Assembly: GCA_038030265.1 (NCBI GenBank)
Contig: CM075939.1
Span: 39,537,253-39,601,252, forward strand
Direction: 5' to 3'
Origin: Corythucha ciliata
Taxonomy: Eukaryota; Arthropoda; Insecta; Hemiptera; Tingidae
DNA length: 64,000 nt
This document shows, piece after piece, positions 1-19,831 of the stretch (position 1 is its first letter; every line of letters starts with the position of its first letter). The notes below the pieces were generated by a model. The model had not been told where the DNA came from. It ran no database searches and saw only the letters and a program-made list of their open reading frames with translations. The position numbers were made by a program, and so were the translations under genes.

Positions 1-1240
1 ATTTAAGCCGCTAAACCCTAGCGCTTTTACCCTAATTTAACAGCGAATTAGCGGGTTTCCTCAATTTGAGCGACAATAATAGACGCCTTTCCTCAATTTT
101 AGCCGCAAATTAGCGCTTTTCCTTAATTTCAGCCACTAATTAGCACTTGTACCCGATTTTAGCCGTGAATTAGCACATTTTACGCGCTAGTTAGGGCTCC
201 TTCTTTTCCGCGAATTAGCACTTTTTCTTCATTTAGTTGCGGACTAGTGCTTCTTCTAAATTTGAGCTTTACCTAATATTATAACGTTATTTCTAAATTT
301 TGTGAATTAGGTGGTGATTTTTTGACTTTTAGTCATGAATATACCTATACGCTTATTCTCCAATTCGTATGGCATTGAATTAGCAATTTTCTCAATTTGA
401 ACCGCTAATTAGCGCCTTTCTCCATTTTAACCGCGAATTTGCACTTTGTTCAGTTTTAGCCACTGTAGTCTTCGCTTTATCCCAATTATAGCAGCGACAC
501 GCTTTTTCAGAATTCTAGCTATAATTAGCGCTTTTCCTAAATTTTAGCTGTGAATTAACACTTCATATCAATATCAGCCTCTAATTACCGCTTTATCTAA
601 ATTTGAGCCGCCAATTAGCGCCTTTTCTCCACTTGCGGCTTAGCACTTTTCATCAGTTTTAGCCGCTATAGCTCGCGCTTGAGCAGCTGTAATTAGCGCC
701 TGTTCTCCATTTGCCGCATCTTGGCGCTTTTTTGTCCACGTCATCCGCGAATTATCACTTTTACCCTAGCTGTAAAATAGCGCTTTGTATTGATTTTAGT
801 CGCGAAGTAGCGATTTTTTTTTTTTTTTTTTTTTTTTTTACAATTGACAATGATTGAGCGCTTTTCCCCAAGTGGCCTCCACAAACCACGGATCGGCGTT
901 TCATGAATTTTAGCTGCCTTTTCTCAATTTTAGCCGCTAGACCTACGCTTCCTCTCAATTTCCACGGTTAATTTTGCTCTTTTTCTCAGATATCATACCG
1001 CGAATATTTCAGAAATTTTATTCACGGACCTTCCCCTGGAACACCACGTATTATTTAATTATCGCGCCTTCTCAATTTTAGCCGCAAAATGAGCAATTTT
1101 TCCATGAATTAGCACTTCATCTTAATTTTAGGCACGGATTAGAGATCCCCCCCCCCCCGGATTGGAGATTTTTCTAACTTTTGGCCACGAATCAACACTT
1201 TTTCTCACTTGAGGTCACGAAAACGTTAGTAGTGTTTTCG
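1..1240 (-). repeat. Degenerate ~30-bp array, family R1 (minus orientation)
   Basis: An AT-rich array of a loose ~30-bp unit. On the + strand it reads as TTAGCCGCGAATTAGCGC followed by TTTTTCTCAATT; the reverse strand reads GCTAATTCGCGGCTAAAATT then GAGAAAAA. Units diverge strongly and spacing drifts by a few bases, but the keywords recur throughout. A run of 26 T lies at 814-839 and a C run near 1147. I see no gene. Short open frames here are translations of the repeat. Confidence 0.8.
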
Positions 1241-1489
1241 TTCGGGTTTCGAGTGCAGTGTCCTATAAGGGGCGCGTCTAGCGGTCTAGAAAAATGAAGA
1301 GGGGGGAAGAGGTGGTCGATAAAAAATGACCTAAGAAGCGCATTCGATTCATGAATATTCGAAAACTATAAAACAGCCGAAAATTGGACTTTTCCCAATT
1401 TTAGCCGTTAATTACAAAGCTTGTCCTCTACACTTTATCCGCGAATTGGTGATTGCCCTCAATTTTAGCAGCATAAATTCGTCGCTTAC

Positions 1490-1800
1490 TGCTAACATTG
1501 AGAAAAATTGCTAATTCACTGCTAAAATAAGGAAAAAGCGCTAACGCTCATGGTTAAATGTGATAAAATCGCATATTCGTGGCAAAAATTAAGAAGTGCT
1601 AATTCACGGCTAAAAATGAGAAATTTGCTAATTCATTCCAGAATATGTGAATACATCGAGAAAAAGCGCTAATTTACTGCTTAAATTGAGAAAATCGCTG
1701 ATTCACGGCTAAAAATGGGGGGAAAAGCGCTAACTTGCATGCCTCAATGCAAAAAAATCGCACATTTCATGGCCAAAATTAAGAACAAGTGCTAATATAT
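1490..1800 (+). repeat. R1 ~30-bp array, plus orientation, left of foldback element
   Basis: The same family as 1-1240 but reading GCTAATTCACGGCTAAAA...GAGAAAA on the + strand, so orientation flips between about 1440 and 1490. The array resumes after the foldback element at 3488, which indicates that the element inserted into it. Confidence 0.75.
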
Positions 1801-1801
1801 A

Positions 1802-3486
1802 CAGGGTGTTTGGTAAGTCGACGGCAATAATACAGGGGATTATTCTAGGTCCAAAATGGACCAAAAAAGTCCATATAAACATAGGTCCGATTTCCAACCA
1901 CTTTCGAGATAATCGATATTTTAGTATTTTTAGCCATAACGTTAATTTTATTGGATTCAGCGCTTATAAGTCGAGAACAGTTACACGTACATTAAATCTG
2001 AGGGCACTACCGAAAAGAGCAGACATTTTTCAGTGGGAATTGGTCCAGTTATCCCAAAAAGTAGTCGCACTTTTCCAGTAACCAGTCAGATTGTGGAGAT
2101 TTGTACCGATTTTAGGCAGTTTAGCCGTAACTTGATTGCATGATAGCGAATCTTGAAATGCCATCCAGGTTTGGCAAATTTCACAAAAACTTGCCTCATT
2201 AGTGAGGATCAAAGTACCAAACTCAGATTATCGCACCTCTTTGTAGAAGTTTGAAGAAATGAACACGTTTCCAGCGAAAAGTGCTTGTTTGGGTGTTCTT
2301 TGCAATAGGCCTTTTCGAAGAAATGAAGGGGAAAAAATTGAATCAAACACACTACTTCTTATTTAAAATGAAAATAAAACTTTTTTTAGGCCTTAATCAA
2401 GGTCAGCGATGTAAAATAAAAACTTCCCGTAGTGTATTTGAACTTTATTCAGAACGATTTGCCTCATTCAATGCAAAATCTAGGGGAAGATGTTCGTCGA
2501 AGCCTTATTCTTAACATGACCTGCCCCCTCGCCCCTAATTGATCGAATTTCGCCAGTATTTGGATAGAAGTTATGATATGTGGATATGACGAGGGGGTTC
2601 AATTCCACTACCACTTCGATCGTTAAAGACCGTGTTTACTGCATCAAAAGGAGCTTCGAAGAAAGATTACAGGAGCTTTTGAAGCCCTTCGAGCCGACAT
2701 TTCTCCTCGCGTGACAGTGGGTGCCACGAGAAAAAGGGCAAGAGCCTGCCTTCGGAACAGAGGAGGACATTTTGAAAATGTATTGTAAAAAAAGAAGTTT
2801 TAGGTAATTTATTTGTTATTTTATTTACTAATTGTTATGAATTGGTGCAATAAACGCTCCGAAATGTTTTTATTTTGCATCGCTGACCACGATTAGACAT
2901 ACAAGAAGTTTTATTATCATTTTAGGAGAAATAATAGTGTGCTTGATTCCATTTTTCACTTTCATTTATTTACAAAGGCCTATTGCAAAGAACACCCAAA
3001 AAAGCACTTTTAGCTCGAAATGTGTTCATTTTTCCAAACTTTTACGAAGGGGTGCGATGATGTGGGTTTGGTATTTTCATCCTCACTAATCAGGCAAGTT
3101 TTTGTGAAATTTGCCAAACCTGGATAGCATTTCAAGATTCGCTATCATGCATTCAAGTTACGGCTAAACTGCCTAAAATCGGTACAAATCTCCACAATCT
3201 GACTGGTTACTGGAAAAGTGCGACTACTTTTGGGGACAACTGGGCCAATTCCCACTGAAAAATGTCTGCTCTTTTCGGTAGTGCCCTCAGATTTAATGTA
3301 CGTGTAACTGTTCTCGACTTATAAGCGCTGAATCCAATAAAATTAACGTTATGGCTAAAAATACTAAAATATCGATTATCTCGAAAATGGTTGGAAATTC
3401 GACCTATGTTTATATGGACTTTTTTGGTCCATTTTGGACCTAGAAAAATCCCCTGCATTATTGCCGTCGACTTACCAAACACCCTG
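1802..3486. mobile_element. Foldback DNA transposon with ~0.6-kb terminal inverted repeats
   Basis: The left end CAGGGTGTTTGGTAAGTCGA is mirrored by the right end TCGACTTACCAAACACCCTG. The mirrored arms run roughly 1802-2420 and 2866-3486 around a ~440-bp unique centre, and are near identical apart from scattered substitutions. Each arm carries the same 91-codon open frame (1806-2081 + and 3207-3482 -), a consequence of the symmetry with no recognisable domain. Flanks are AT-rich (ATATA left, TATAC right), so a short TA-type target duplication is possible. There is no transposase, so it is non-autonomous. The ACAGGGTGTT terminus is shared with the element at 62076-62519. Confidence 0.8.
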
Positions 3487-3487
3487 T

Positions 3488-4005
3488 ATACGGGGCTAAA
3501 AATGAGAAGAGTGCTAATTCATTGCTACATTTGAATACAACATTGCCAATTCATTCAATAACATTGCTGGTAATATTGACAAAAAGCGTTAATTCGCTGC
3601 TGGAACGAGAAATCGATGATTCACTGCTAAAATGGATAGAAATTGCTGACTCATGGCACGGTTGGAAATAATTTTGGAAAAGCTCCAATTCGCGGCTAAA
3701 TTTGATTAAAGCGATAATTTGCGAGGCATCCTAACTTACAACAAAAAATTGAGAAAATTCATAGTTTCAACGGCCACTTCGTTGCTGAGATTAAAGTGCT
3801 AAGTCATGGCCAAAGCAAAATAAATTGCTAATTTATTCGCAAAAATCGAGAAAAACTCATATTGTCGACTAAAATTTGTGAAAAGCGCTTTGAGCTAAAG
3901 TTAAGAAAACGCTAATCGCGGGTAATGGGAAAAATAACTAATTCGCGTCCAAAATTGAGAATTCTTGCCAAGAAGAGGGAAAATCGCTAGTTCACGGCAG
4001 GAGCG
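3488..4005 (+). repeat. R1 ~30-bp array, plus orientation
   Basis: Continuation of the array interrupted by the foldback element. GCTAATTCAYGGCTAAAATTGAGAAAA-like units continue until a different element begins with GGCAGGAGCGTAGCCAGTCT near 3994. Confidence 0.7.
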
Positions 4006-5024
4006 TAGCCAGTCTTTGATCCAGGGGAGGGCAGCTTGTTCACGTGAGAACAAGCCAGATGCATCCTAACGCCTGTTTCAGGCTTATATTCGAGGATGAG
4101 TCACCAGAAAGAGAACTCGGTAGCAACACGGGGTAAATCGACGCGAGAAATCGTCAATGCGACCCCAGAAACTGAATTAGCACAGTTAAAAGGGTCGTGA
4201 ACCGTCCAAACTTAACATCGCTGCAGTGAAACTGTCCTTTTTGCATTCTATTTCGGAATTTCAGTCGAATAACTGGCGAATTTTCCCCCCAGGAAGTGAT
4301 ATTATTTGAATTAAGCTTGGAATTTTTGTCTCTTGGGACGCCCTGGGATGGTAACTGCAGTATTCTAGTCCCCCAAACTGGAATCTTCCATCGTAGAAGC
4401 GAACAGGTTTTCAGCAATTGAAGAACCGCGATTGGGTTTTCTGTGAGTCAGAACCGAATGGGATTGTAGCGAGAAAAATCCGCGAAACAGTTTTTCGAGT
4501 GCGAAATCAGTGAATATATTTTTTCAGCGAGTCTGACCTGCAAAAATTGGTTTTTAGTGCGCAAAACCCAAGAAATTAGTAAATCATAATTGAACAAAAT
4601 TTATTTTAGTCAGCGAAATTCGGTGAAAGAGGAGGCCCACTGTTATCCCGGGCCCGGAGCCCCGACTTTGATAAAGACGGCCCTGCACAGGGAGGGGGGG
4701 GGGCAACCGGGGCGGCAAAATTTGAGAATTATTTTTTCGAAATAGATGAACAGCAGTCATAGTGAATTATGCAATAGCAGGATCAGTGGCGAACCTCCGC
4801 CCATCTGGGCCAAGAGCGGAAATCTCTCCGAGCCCCTTAGTATCCTTTGTTTCGCCAAATTGCCGAATTTAATGATTTGGTTCTTCCAAAAAATATAATT
4901 TCGTGGTCTTTGTCACTTGTTAAGAACCAATTTCGCGAATTTACCGCTTCCAAAAACAATTTTATGCCTGTAGCTCTTTCAATCCAAGTATGGATGTTTA
5001 CTTGATCGCTTATGACCACTTTTC
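4006..5024. other. No gene seen; fragments of hAT-like elements
   Basis: Starts beside GCGTAGCCAG, a sequence typical of hAT-type non-autonomous elements, and contains CAGTGGCGAACCTCCGCC at about 4785, another hAT-like terminus. A long G run lies near 4690. Weak ~30-bp units with the keywords TTTTTAGTG and AAAACCC occupy 4440-4640. The frame at 4154-4417 (-) has no recognisable domain. Confidence 0.45.
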
Positions 5025-5400
5025 AGCAATTTTAGCAGCGAAACTTGAGCTTTTCCCTAATTTCAGCCGTGAATTGGAATTTTAGCGGATAGTTGACGCT
5101 TTTTCTCAATTTTTTCCGCGTACGAGCGATTTTTCTAACTTTTAAATATGAATTAGCACTTTTCTCAACTTAAAACGCGGATTTGCCGAAACTACAAACC
5201 AGCGTTTTTTTTCTGAATTTTGGCCTGAAAGCTGGATCAGAAACCACGAATTAACGCATTTTCTCAATTTTATCCAAGAATGAGCGCTTTTTTCAACTTT
5301 AGCCGGGAATTTTGGAGTTTTCAAAACGTTTAGCCGCGTAAGCCTGCATAACAGCGAAAAATGAGCGTGGCTTTTTAATTTCAGACGTAGACTTGCCCGT
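5025..5400 (-). repeat. R1 ~30-bp array, minus orientation
   Basis: TTTTAGCAGCGAA, TTTCAGCCGTGAATT and CTTTTTCTCAATTTT motifs recur at about 30 bp. The short open frames in it are repeat translations. Confidence 0.7.
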
Positions 5401-6020
5401 AAGCTTGTTCATAGAAAAGAACTGCGCATGGGACTCGACAGGCTATTGCCGACGACCCCTTATGGGGGGCTTTTTTGGCTGGGGTGGGGATGTTTAAAAT
5501 GGACCTGAATATCACTAACTTCAGCCCTTGGCGGGTTGAGTAAAAATAGCAAAAATTTAGAATTGCACGGAATCGCGTATCTTTGGGGTTTTCAACCCGG
5601 GGAATTCAACAATCGAATAAACGAGCCTTTCAGACGAACCGTTTAAGCGGCTACACCTCCGATGCCGCCGTTTTTGACCAACCCCTTCCTAGCAGAATGG
5701 CTCCTGGCGACGACCTTGATACACTCAATAACTCAAAATTATAGCAATGAGATCATTATTTTTAACCTTGGTCGCCTTCAGCATGTGCGATGTGCACTTC
5801 AGCTAACCACAAGGCACGGATTATTCCCAGAAGTGTACACATCGAATCCGAATTGAGGGCAGAATCTAATATCACACAAAAATTGCTGGGCACCTGATTT
5901 GTTCTATTCCCCTAAGACGGATGGAATGAAAATTGTCAAATGGGGCCAAAGCGTTATCCAAATCTTCTGTTCTCATGCATGAAACTTGAAAATCCTCATT
6001 TTTCCATGTTTAAGCTTATT
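5401..6020. other. No gene or clear element seen
   Basis: Mixed sequence with a G-rich stretch near 5465. The short frames here show no recognisable motif and no plausible splice partners. Confidence 0.4.
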
Positions 6021-6023
6021 GGG

Positions 6024-6643
6024 GCTAGTGTTGAATCGATTCTAGTAAATAGAGTAAAGTATCGATACTTTTCGATCGATAACCAGTCGTTTTGGTATAG
6101 ATACTTTTTTGGGATACCAAGTACTATTTCGATACTTTGATTCGATATTGGGAAATGAGTACTTCAGGAATCGATACTCATCATTCGATACTGACTACGA
6201 TTCGATACTTTTCAATCAATACCGAGTATTTTTTATTTTTTTAATTTGAACGAGTAAACTCCCGGCATCGGAAAAGTATCGTTTGAAATGAGTACTTTAA
6301 TTGGTATCGAATCAGTATTGATTCAAACTAGTATGATACCGAATCAATACCCATTCAATACCGAGTGTTCACTTGTTTGAAACAATACCCATTCGATACC
6401 GAGTACTTAGTCGTTTGAATCAGTACAAAAAATCATAATAGATGGTAGTGATTTGGTAAGGGGGGGGGGGTTCTTACAAGCTTGTTCAATCGATACTTTT
6501 GAATCAATATTAAGAACTTTTGATGTCGGTACTTCTGTACCGATACTGAGTACACATCGATACTTTTTTCCGATACCAAGTACTATTCGTTACTTCAAAT
6601 GAATAAACTATCGATACTTTACTCGATTCAACACTACTCCGAG
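6024..6643. repeat. GTATCGATAC-rich inverted-repeat element
   Basis: Dense imperfect repeats of self-complementary words (ATCGATACTTTTCGATCGAT, CGATACCGAGTA). Bounded by CTAGTGTTGAATCGATT at the left and the inverted AATCGA..TTCAACACTA-type end at the right (TTTACTCGATTCAACACTA near 6620-6640), so it looks like a terminal-inverted-repeat element filled with a palindromic satellite. A G run sits at about 6461. Confidence 0.6.
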
Positions 6644-7170
6644 CGGGATTCAAAAACCAGACACTCGATCTGGGCGGTTGCCCTGAAACCTGAATCTGGG
6701 AGGCCCCGGCTACTCACATCAACACGGTAACCTCGGTTTTGCCACGTTGAGCGGTTGAGCCGGAGATCGTAGTGAAGTGGCAATTTTGATAATTGTCTGG
6801 AGGGTCCAAACCCCCAGCGTCATTCGCGTTCATCAAGAAAAGCTGAAATTTCAACTTTCTCCGTCAACTCGATGTTTTTCCGCCAAGTTGAAGAAACATA
6901 GTTTTCCTCTAATAACGTGTAGAATTCATTCTCTGGTTACTTTATTTTGATTCCACAAGTCTTGAAGGAAGTTGGCCGGAGGGGGGGGGGGGTAGCCGCA
7001 TAGGGCGGCAAAAACAAATTAGCCCCGGGACGGCAAAAAAGAAAGATCCGGCCCTGGCCCTGCATACATGAACATAGATGCTTCAATCCTTCAAATCCTT
7101 AAAAGCCCCTTTAGTATAGGGGACCCCGGGGCGATTCGGCCCCCTCGCACCATCTAGGCACGCTGCTGAT
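6644..7170. other. No gene seen; mosaic of element fragments
   Basis: Contains a G run near 6980 and a GGGCGGCAAAA / CGGCCCTGGCCCTG stretch resembling ends of other non-autonomous elements in the window. No coding signal. Confidence 0.35.
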
Positions 7171-7179
7171 TCACGGACA

Positions 7180-7960
7180 GAAGTAAGAAAAAGCGCTAAA
7201 TGACGGCCAAAATTAAAAAAAATACTTAGCGTCTTCTTGGCTAAGGTTTCCGCGGATAAAGTAAAGAAAAGGCGCTAATTAGAGGCTAAAAGTATGGAAA
7301 CGACAATTTTCCGCTTCTGAAGGAAATTTGACGGTTCAAACTGAGAAAAAGCGTAATTCATAGCTAAAAGCAAAAAAAAAAATCGCTAAATTCGAAGCAA
7401 AAATTAAGCAAAAGTGCGAATTCATGCATGAAATTTAGAAAAATAACTCATTAGCAGTTAAAATCAGGAAAAACACGAATTCACCGCAAAAATTCAGAAA
7501 AATCGCTAATTTACAGGAAAAACGGCTAAATCGTCAATCCGTAGCCTTTTCACTGATATATTGAGAAGAATCGCTGAAATTAGGAAGAACGCCAATGTGC
7601 GGTTAAATCAAGATGAATAGCTATTTGGGAGTTAATTTGAGAAAATTTGCTAATTCACAAAAAATTGAAAAAATGGCCAGCCGACGTTTCCGGAGGCAAC
7701 TTCGTGGCCAGTAAGCAATTTACTGCAAAAATTGAGAGAAATCGCTAACTCGCGGCAAAAATTGAGAAAAATCGCTTCCTCGTGACAAAAATTTAGAAAA
7801 ATCTCAAATTCGCGGCTAAAATGGAGACAAATTGTTTATTCACGGCTGAAATAGGAAAAATGTTTGCCACCATCACAACGAGACCAACTAGGAATTCACA
7901 TATGAAATTGAGATGAAGCGGTGAAGTCGAAATCGCGGCTTAATCTGAACGGTGACTTCA
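7180..7960 (+). repeat. R1 ~30-bp array, plus orientation
   Basis: AATCGCTAATTCGCGGCAAAAATTGAGAAA-type units, well seen at 7730-7850. If the MIOS call to the right is correct, this array lies in that gene's intron. Confidence 0.7.
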
Positions 7961-8600
7961 TGTGCGTTGGTGAAAGATGGGGCGCAGAGTGTCCAAGCCG
8001 GCACTGTCCTTCACTGACCTCAGGATTTCTCGGCACTGGAAATCCGACAATCGAAACGTAAGGTGTTTCATCTCACAATGCCACCGTTCTTGGTCAGCCC
8101 CCAATCTGCCATACCTGCCACAGACTTGAAGGCTAGCACTGGTTTAATGGACATAGACTCCCATAGACTCTTTGGTCATTAGGTTTGGTATGGTATGCAT
8201 CTCGGTTAACCACAGGGTACGGATTGTTCCCGAAATTACAACATCGAGGGCTGAATCAAACATTCAGTCACAAAAACTGCTGAGCACCTGTAACGTTCTG
8301 CCGGTCGGAATGGAAATCGTCGCATGACACGCGAAATAGAAGAGACAAATCATCGTCTATTTGGGTACAAAGTCTCCTTTTCACGTTCGTGAATCGTATA
8401 ACCTTAAAATCCACCTTTATTACATCCAAACTTCTCGGGGGTCCCGAGTCAGTCCACCCTCATCGGTACGCCAGTGTTATTAACAACTGGGTTCTTCTAT
8501 TTTTCCAAGCACGTGTAGGGAAAGCTATCATGAGCCTCCGGAGCGTTGATTTGTTAGAAAAAAGAAAACAAACAAAAAGAAAGGTCAAAAATCAACGTAC
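7961..8600. other. No gene seen on either strand
   Basis: Unique-looking sequence. I searched it on the minus strand for a second MIOS exon (WD-repeat residues) and found none. Confidence 0.4.
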
Positions 8601-8724
8601 AGTCCAATTTCCGATCCTCGAGTTTGCCAGCAACTACTTCGCACAGTTGAATTTCAGTTCCCCACGTAATAAACTTGTCGCGATGCACCGGTGACCACAG
8701 CACTTCGAGACGAACGTTAGACAT
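8601..8724 (-). CDS. MIOS: Probable first coding exon of MIOS/mio, GATOR2 WD-repeat protein
   Basis: The exon begins at ATG 8722-8724 and encodes 41 codons plus one base, ending at a GT donor (CT|GTACGT). The peptide includes LEVLWSPVHRDKFITWG and TEIQLCEV. As remembered, MIOS/mio N-termini show the same pattern: LxWxPxHxDKFITWG, then a short strand starting the WD40 propeller. MIOS is part of GATOR2, which relays amino-acid status to TORC1 at the lysosome. No later exon is recognisable between 8600 and 1, so the rest would have to lie beyond the left edge after an intron longer than 8 kb, or this is an orphan exon. An acceptor-like TTTTATT-rich CAG lies just upstream of the ATG, so a 5'-UTR exon is possible. 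Confidence 0.5.
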
Positions 8725-9334
8725 TTTTTTCTGTTTTATTGAAACCGACGAATTAAAACGTTTAGAGGACAAGCGGCAAGTTGCTCGGTTGACTTCATCA
8801 AAACAGCGATCAACGAATACAAAACAAAACCTTTCCTCAGATGTAACCATGATTGAAACCTACCCTTCTCGTGTCTTCGGCTTTGGCCTCGAAATCTCGG
8901 ACGTGAGACAAAATTGAAGTTTTTTCTTCTTATTTTCAGTAAATTTATTCAATTTAGATCTACATTTAAATGTTTTATTTTAGTAAATTAAAAAGTTTCA
9001 TTTTTCCTTTTGATTAACCCGAAAAAAGTAAAGTCTATCCGACCGGTGTATTGTTACGTGCTGTATTTATCAACATGGTTCAAAGCACCCGATTTTTTTC
9101 CAAGAAAATTAATGATTTTACGGGCACAAGGCATGGCATGAAGAGCAACTTCACGGAAAGCTCGCAAAAATTTCATAAAAATGATAAAAACAACACTGTT
9201 TACAGAGCGATGAAGAGCCGTACAGGATTATTTACGCTTTCACTACGATACAAAACAAAAAGAAAACAAGAAAAGATAATGGGAAGGGTAAAATAAGAAG
9301 GGTGTTCGGAGAATTTGAGAAAGAAAAAGAATGT
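8725..9334. other. Intergenic: MIOS upstream and BTF3 3' flank
   Basis: AT-rich sequence between two minus-strand genes. TTTATT at 8944-8949 is AATAAA on the minus strand and could serve BTF3, though it is about 390 bases past the stop. No other feature seen. Confidence 0.4.
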
Positions 9335-9968
9335 TTAGGATTTGGAAGAAGCGGCTGCGGCTGGAGCGGCAGACGTTGAGTCCTTGGCGGCGGCGGCGGC
9401 TGCAGCAGCAACCGCTGCCGCTGGCACTTCCTCTTTAGAGGCCTCATCGAAATTTTCGACCAAATCTGGGACTTCGTCGTCCTCATCGACGGGGGCTTTG
9501 CCTGCACCGGCAACGCCGGCTCCTCCTGTAACTGAAGTGGCTAGTCTCTGCGGAAATAAAAAAAGGGAAAAAATGCGCGCGTTTTTAGTCTGCCACAAAA
9601 AGGGGTCGACATATTTTTTGGGCTACCTTGAGCTGATTCAAACCCTCAGGACCCAATTGAGAGAGAATGCCGGGCAACATTTCCGTGATTTGCTTTGTTT
9701 CTCCATGGCCGGTGATGGCGAAAGTATTGGCTGTAAGAGAGGCTTGAGCCTTGGGATTGTTGAAGTGTATAACTGTGCCATCCTCTTTGATCATGTTGAC
9801 CTCCTCGATGCCGGGGATGGTGTTGACCGAGAGCTTCTTCAAGGAACTCTGTAGTTTCTTGTCATCTGTGGCGGCGGTCGCGTGCAACACCTTCTTCTTC
9901 CTTCTGGGTGTTCCTTTACCGCCGATACGCACTTGGGCTTGAAGCTTTTTCAACTTTTCTTGATTCAT
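9335..9968 (-). CDS. BTF3: BTF3 / nascent polypeptide-associated complex subunit beta
   Basis: Two coding exons, 9627-9968 and 9335-9547, joined in phase 0 across a 79-bp GT-AG intron, give 184 residues. NAC-beta pairs with NAC-alpha at the ribosome exit tunnel. The N-terminus [19 protein letters not shown] and the basic RRKKK (residues 22-26) are the ribosome-binding region. The NAC domain follows, with [15 protein letters not shown] and [18 protein letters not shown]. Exon 2 carries [15 protein letters not shown], the usual acidic tail, then an alanine-rich end (runs of 3-8 Ala mixed with K, S and T). The ATG at 9966-9968 is chosen because the in-frame codon further upstream is TTG, not ATG. 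Divergent from PSMC5. Confidence 0.95.
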
Positions 9969-10470
9969 AGTCGACGACAAATCTTGACTAGGGACTTTTT
10001 ATGTCAGAACGTTTAAAATTGAAATTTACCGGAGCCGTTTCACTGTCATTCGTCGGGGGGAACTTCGAGAAGAGAGAAAAACGAGGCACGTGCGCTTTAA
10101 AACCAAGGGACCCGGATATTTCTTCCCTTTTGTGAAGTCAGGTTGGGGAAATACAAGATGGCCGGCGTTTCTTATCCACGAAATTACAGAGGAGCCAACA
10201 CTTTTGAACATACTCGGTTGACGACTTAAAATTGGCTTTTCTTCGTTAAATTAAAGAAATATGGGAAATTAATTCAATTTTCGAGGCTTTTAGCAGCTCG
10301 TAATTTAGTGCTTTATCATCCAAAAAGTATCAAAATGAGAAGGTTAGCTTTCCCTCAAATATAACCTCTTGATAGCTAAGTGTCTGTGTCATTCTGTGAT
10401 TTGTGTTAATTGTGTTCAAGTTTTGCCTTTAAAAGTACAATTTCGGGCGTTATTATCGTCGTAAATCACG
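9969..10470. promoter_or_regulatory. Shared upstream region of BTF3 (-) and PSMC5 (+)
   Basis: 502 bp separate the two start codons, and both genes are strongly expressed housekeeping genes, so this is probably a bidirectional promoter containing both 5' UTRs. A CCCTAG acceptor-like site just upstream of the BTF3 ATG allows a small 5'-UTR intron. I see no clear TATA box. The overlapping open frame at 10026-10211 (-) has no recognisable content. Confidence 0.5.
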
Positions 10471-17095
<6,625 letters not shown>

Positions 17096-17146
17096 TCCTC
17101 TTGCCCCCACCCTCACCCTTCACCTTCTATCCTAATTAACACTAAT

Positions 17147-17152
17147 AATAAA
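17147..17152 (+). terminator. Poly(A) signal of PSMC5
   Basis: AATAAA 52 bases after the PSMC5 stop codon. The tektin signal on the other strand lies only 25 bases further, so the two transcripts probably overlap at their 3' ends. Confidence 0.7.
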
Positions 17153-17176
17153 CATCGTTTTTCTCTAAACAATTGG

Positions 17177-17182
17177 TTTATT
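17177..17182 (-). terminator. Poly(A) signal of the tektin gene
   Basis: TTTATT on + is AATAAA on the minus strand, 76 bases past the tektin stop at 17258-17260. Confidence 0.65.
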
Positions 17183-17257
17183 TTGAAGGGAATAATTATT
17201 TTTAGAAGTGGGTGGGAACATCCGAATGAGCAATCCTCCTTTTTTTTCTAAATCGGT

Positions 17258-19139
<1,882 letters not shown>

Positions 19140-19687
19140 ACATGGCGGTGCACCAGCCGCGCTCCAGGGTTGCAATTGCTGTGCGAAAAAACAAAACGAA
19201 CAAATTGAAATTCGTCAAAACGTGGTTTTCCGCGATTTCCTTCAGAAAGTGGCGAGCTTACGGTATACATTATAGTTTTGGCCCCCATTTTTTACTTTTC
19301 AATTTAGACTTTATAATTTTTATCTCTAAATTTTTGCACTCAACGAACTTGCAAGTTCGGAAAATATAACCTCTTTATCATATGGTGAGGTACAGCAAAA
19401 AATGCCGAAATTTAATATTTCACGAGCGTTGAAAAACGTGTTGTTCATTAGATCTTAGATCCAAAAGTTGGGCTCACCCTCATCCCGCGTTTTGGCGGTG
19501 GTCATTTAGGTTTAGGCTCTACGGTTACAGTCAACACGTAATTGAGGGTTGAGGAGGGGTCAGACAGATCATAGTACATCGAGGCACCTGGGAAAATAAT
19601 CGAGCTCCATTATCGCCTCAATTATCGAGTTGATGAGACTAGTTCGTCGAGTTGATGAGACGGATTGAGGGAGCCTGAATGTCTGGG
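19140..19687. other. Tektin upstream region; no gene seen
   Basis: A CAG acceptor at about 19181 (TTTTTTCGCACAG) just upstream of tektin exon 1 suggests a further 5' exon. I could not identify one in the AT-rich stretch beyond. Confidence 0.4.
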
Positions 19688-19831
19688 GCTGGGGCCCTAG
19701 TTAGAGTTGTCGGGAAATAATCCCGCAAGCGGTATCCAAGGACGCTTCATCAGAAATAGTATTATCTCGCCATAGCAACCACCTCACGTGAGTTTTTCCC
19801 GACAACTCGGAATAAGGCCCCGGTGTCGAAG
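19688..19831. mobile_element. Hairpin MITE of the GGGCCTTATTC family
   Basis: The left end GGGGCCCTAGTTAGAGTTGT pairs with the right end CCGACAACTCGGAATAAGGC. The inside contains CCGCAAGCGGTATCCAAGGA and TTATCTCGCCATAGCAACC, which also occur in the hairpin elements at 62654-62916. The TIR style resembles PIF/Harbinger MITEs (inference). Confidence 0.65.

Noticed and set aside
1..1240. CRISPR-like array because of the ~30-bp spacing
   Set aside because: Units are degenerate, there are no identical direct repeats with unique spacers, and the genome is clearly eukaryotic.
9342..9854. 170-residue plus-strand frame with poly-alanine
   Set aside because: Antisense shadow of BTF3. The GCx repeats of the alanine-rich tail stay open on both strands.
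9969..9980. BTF3 start four codons further upstream
   Set aside because: The upstream codon is TTG, not ATG. The ATG at 9966-9968 gives the conserved MNQEKL start.
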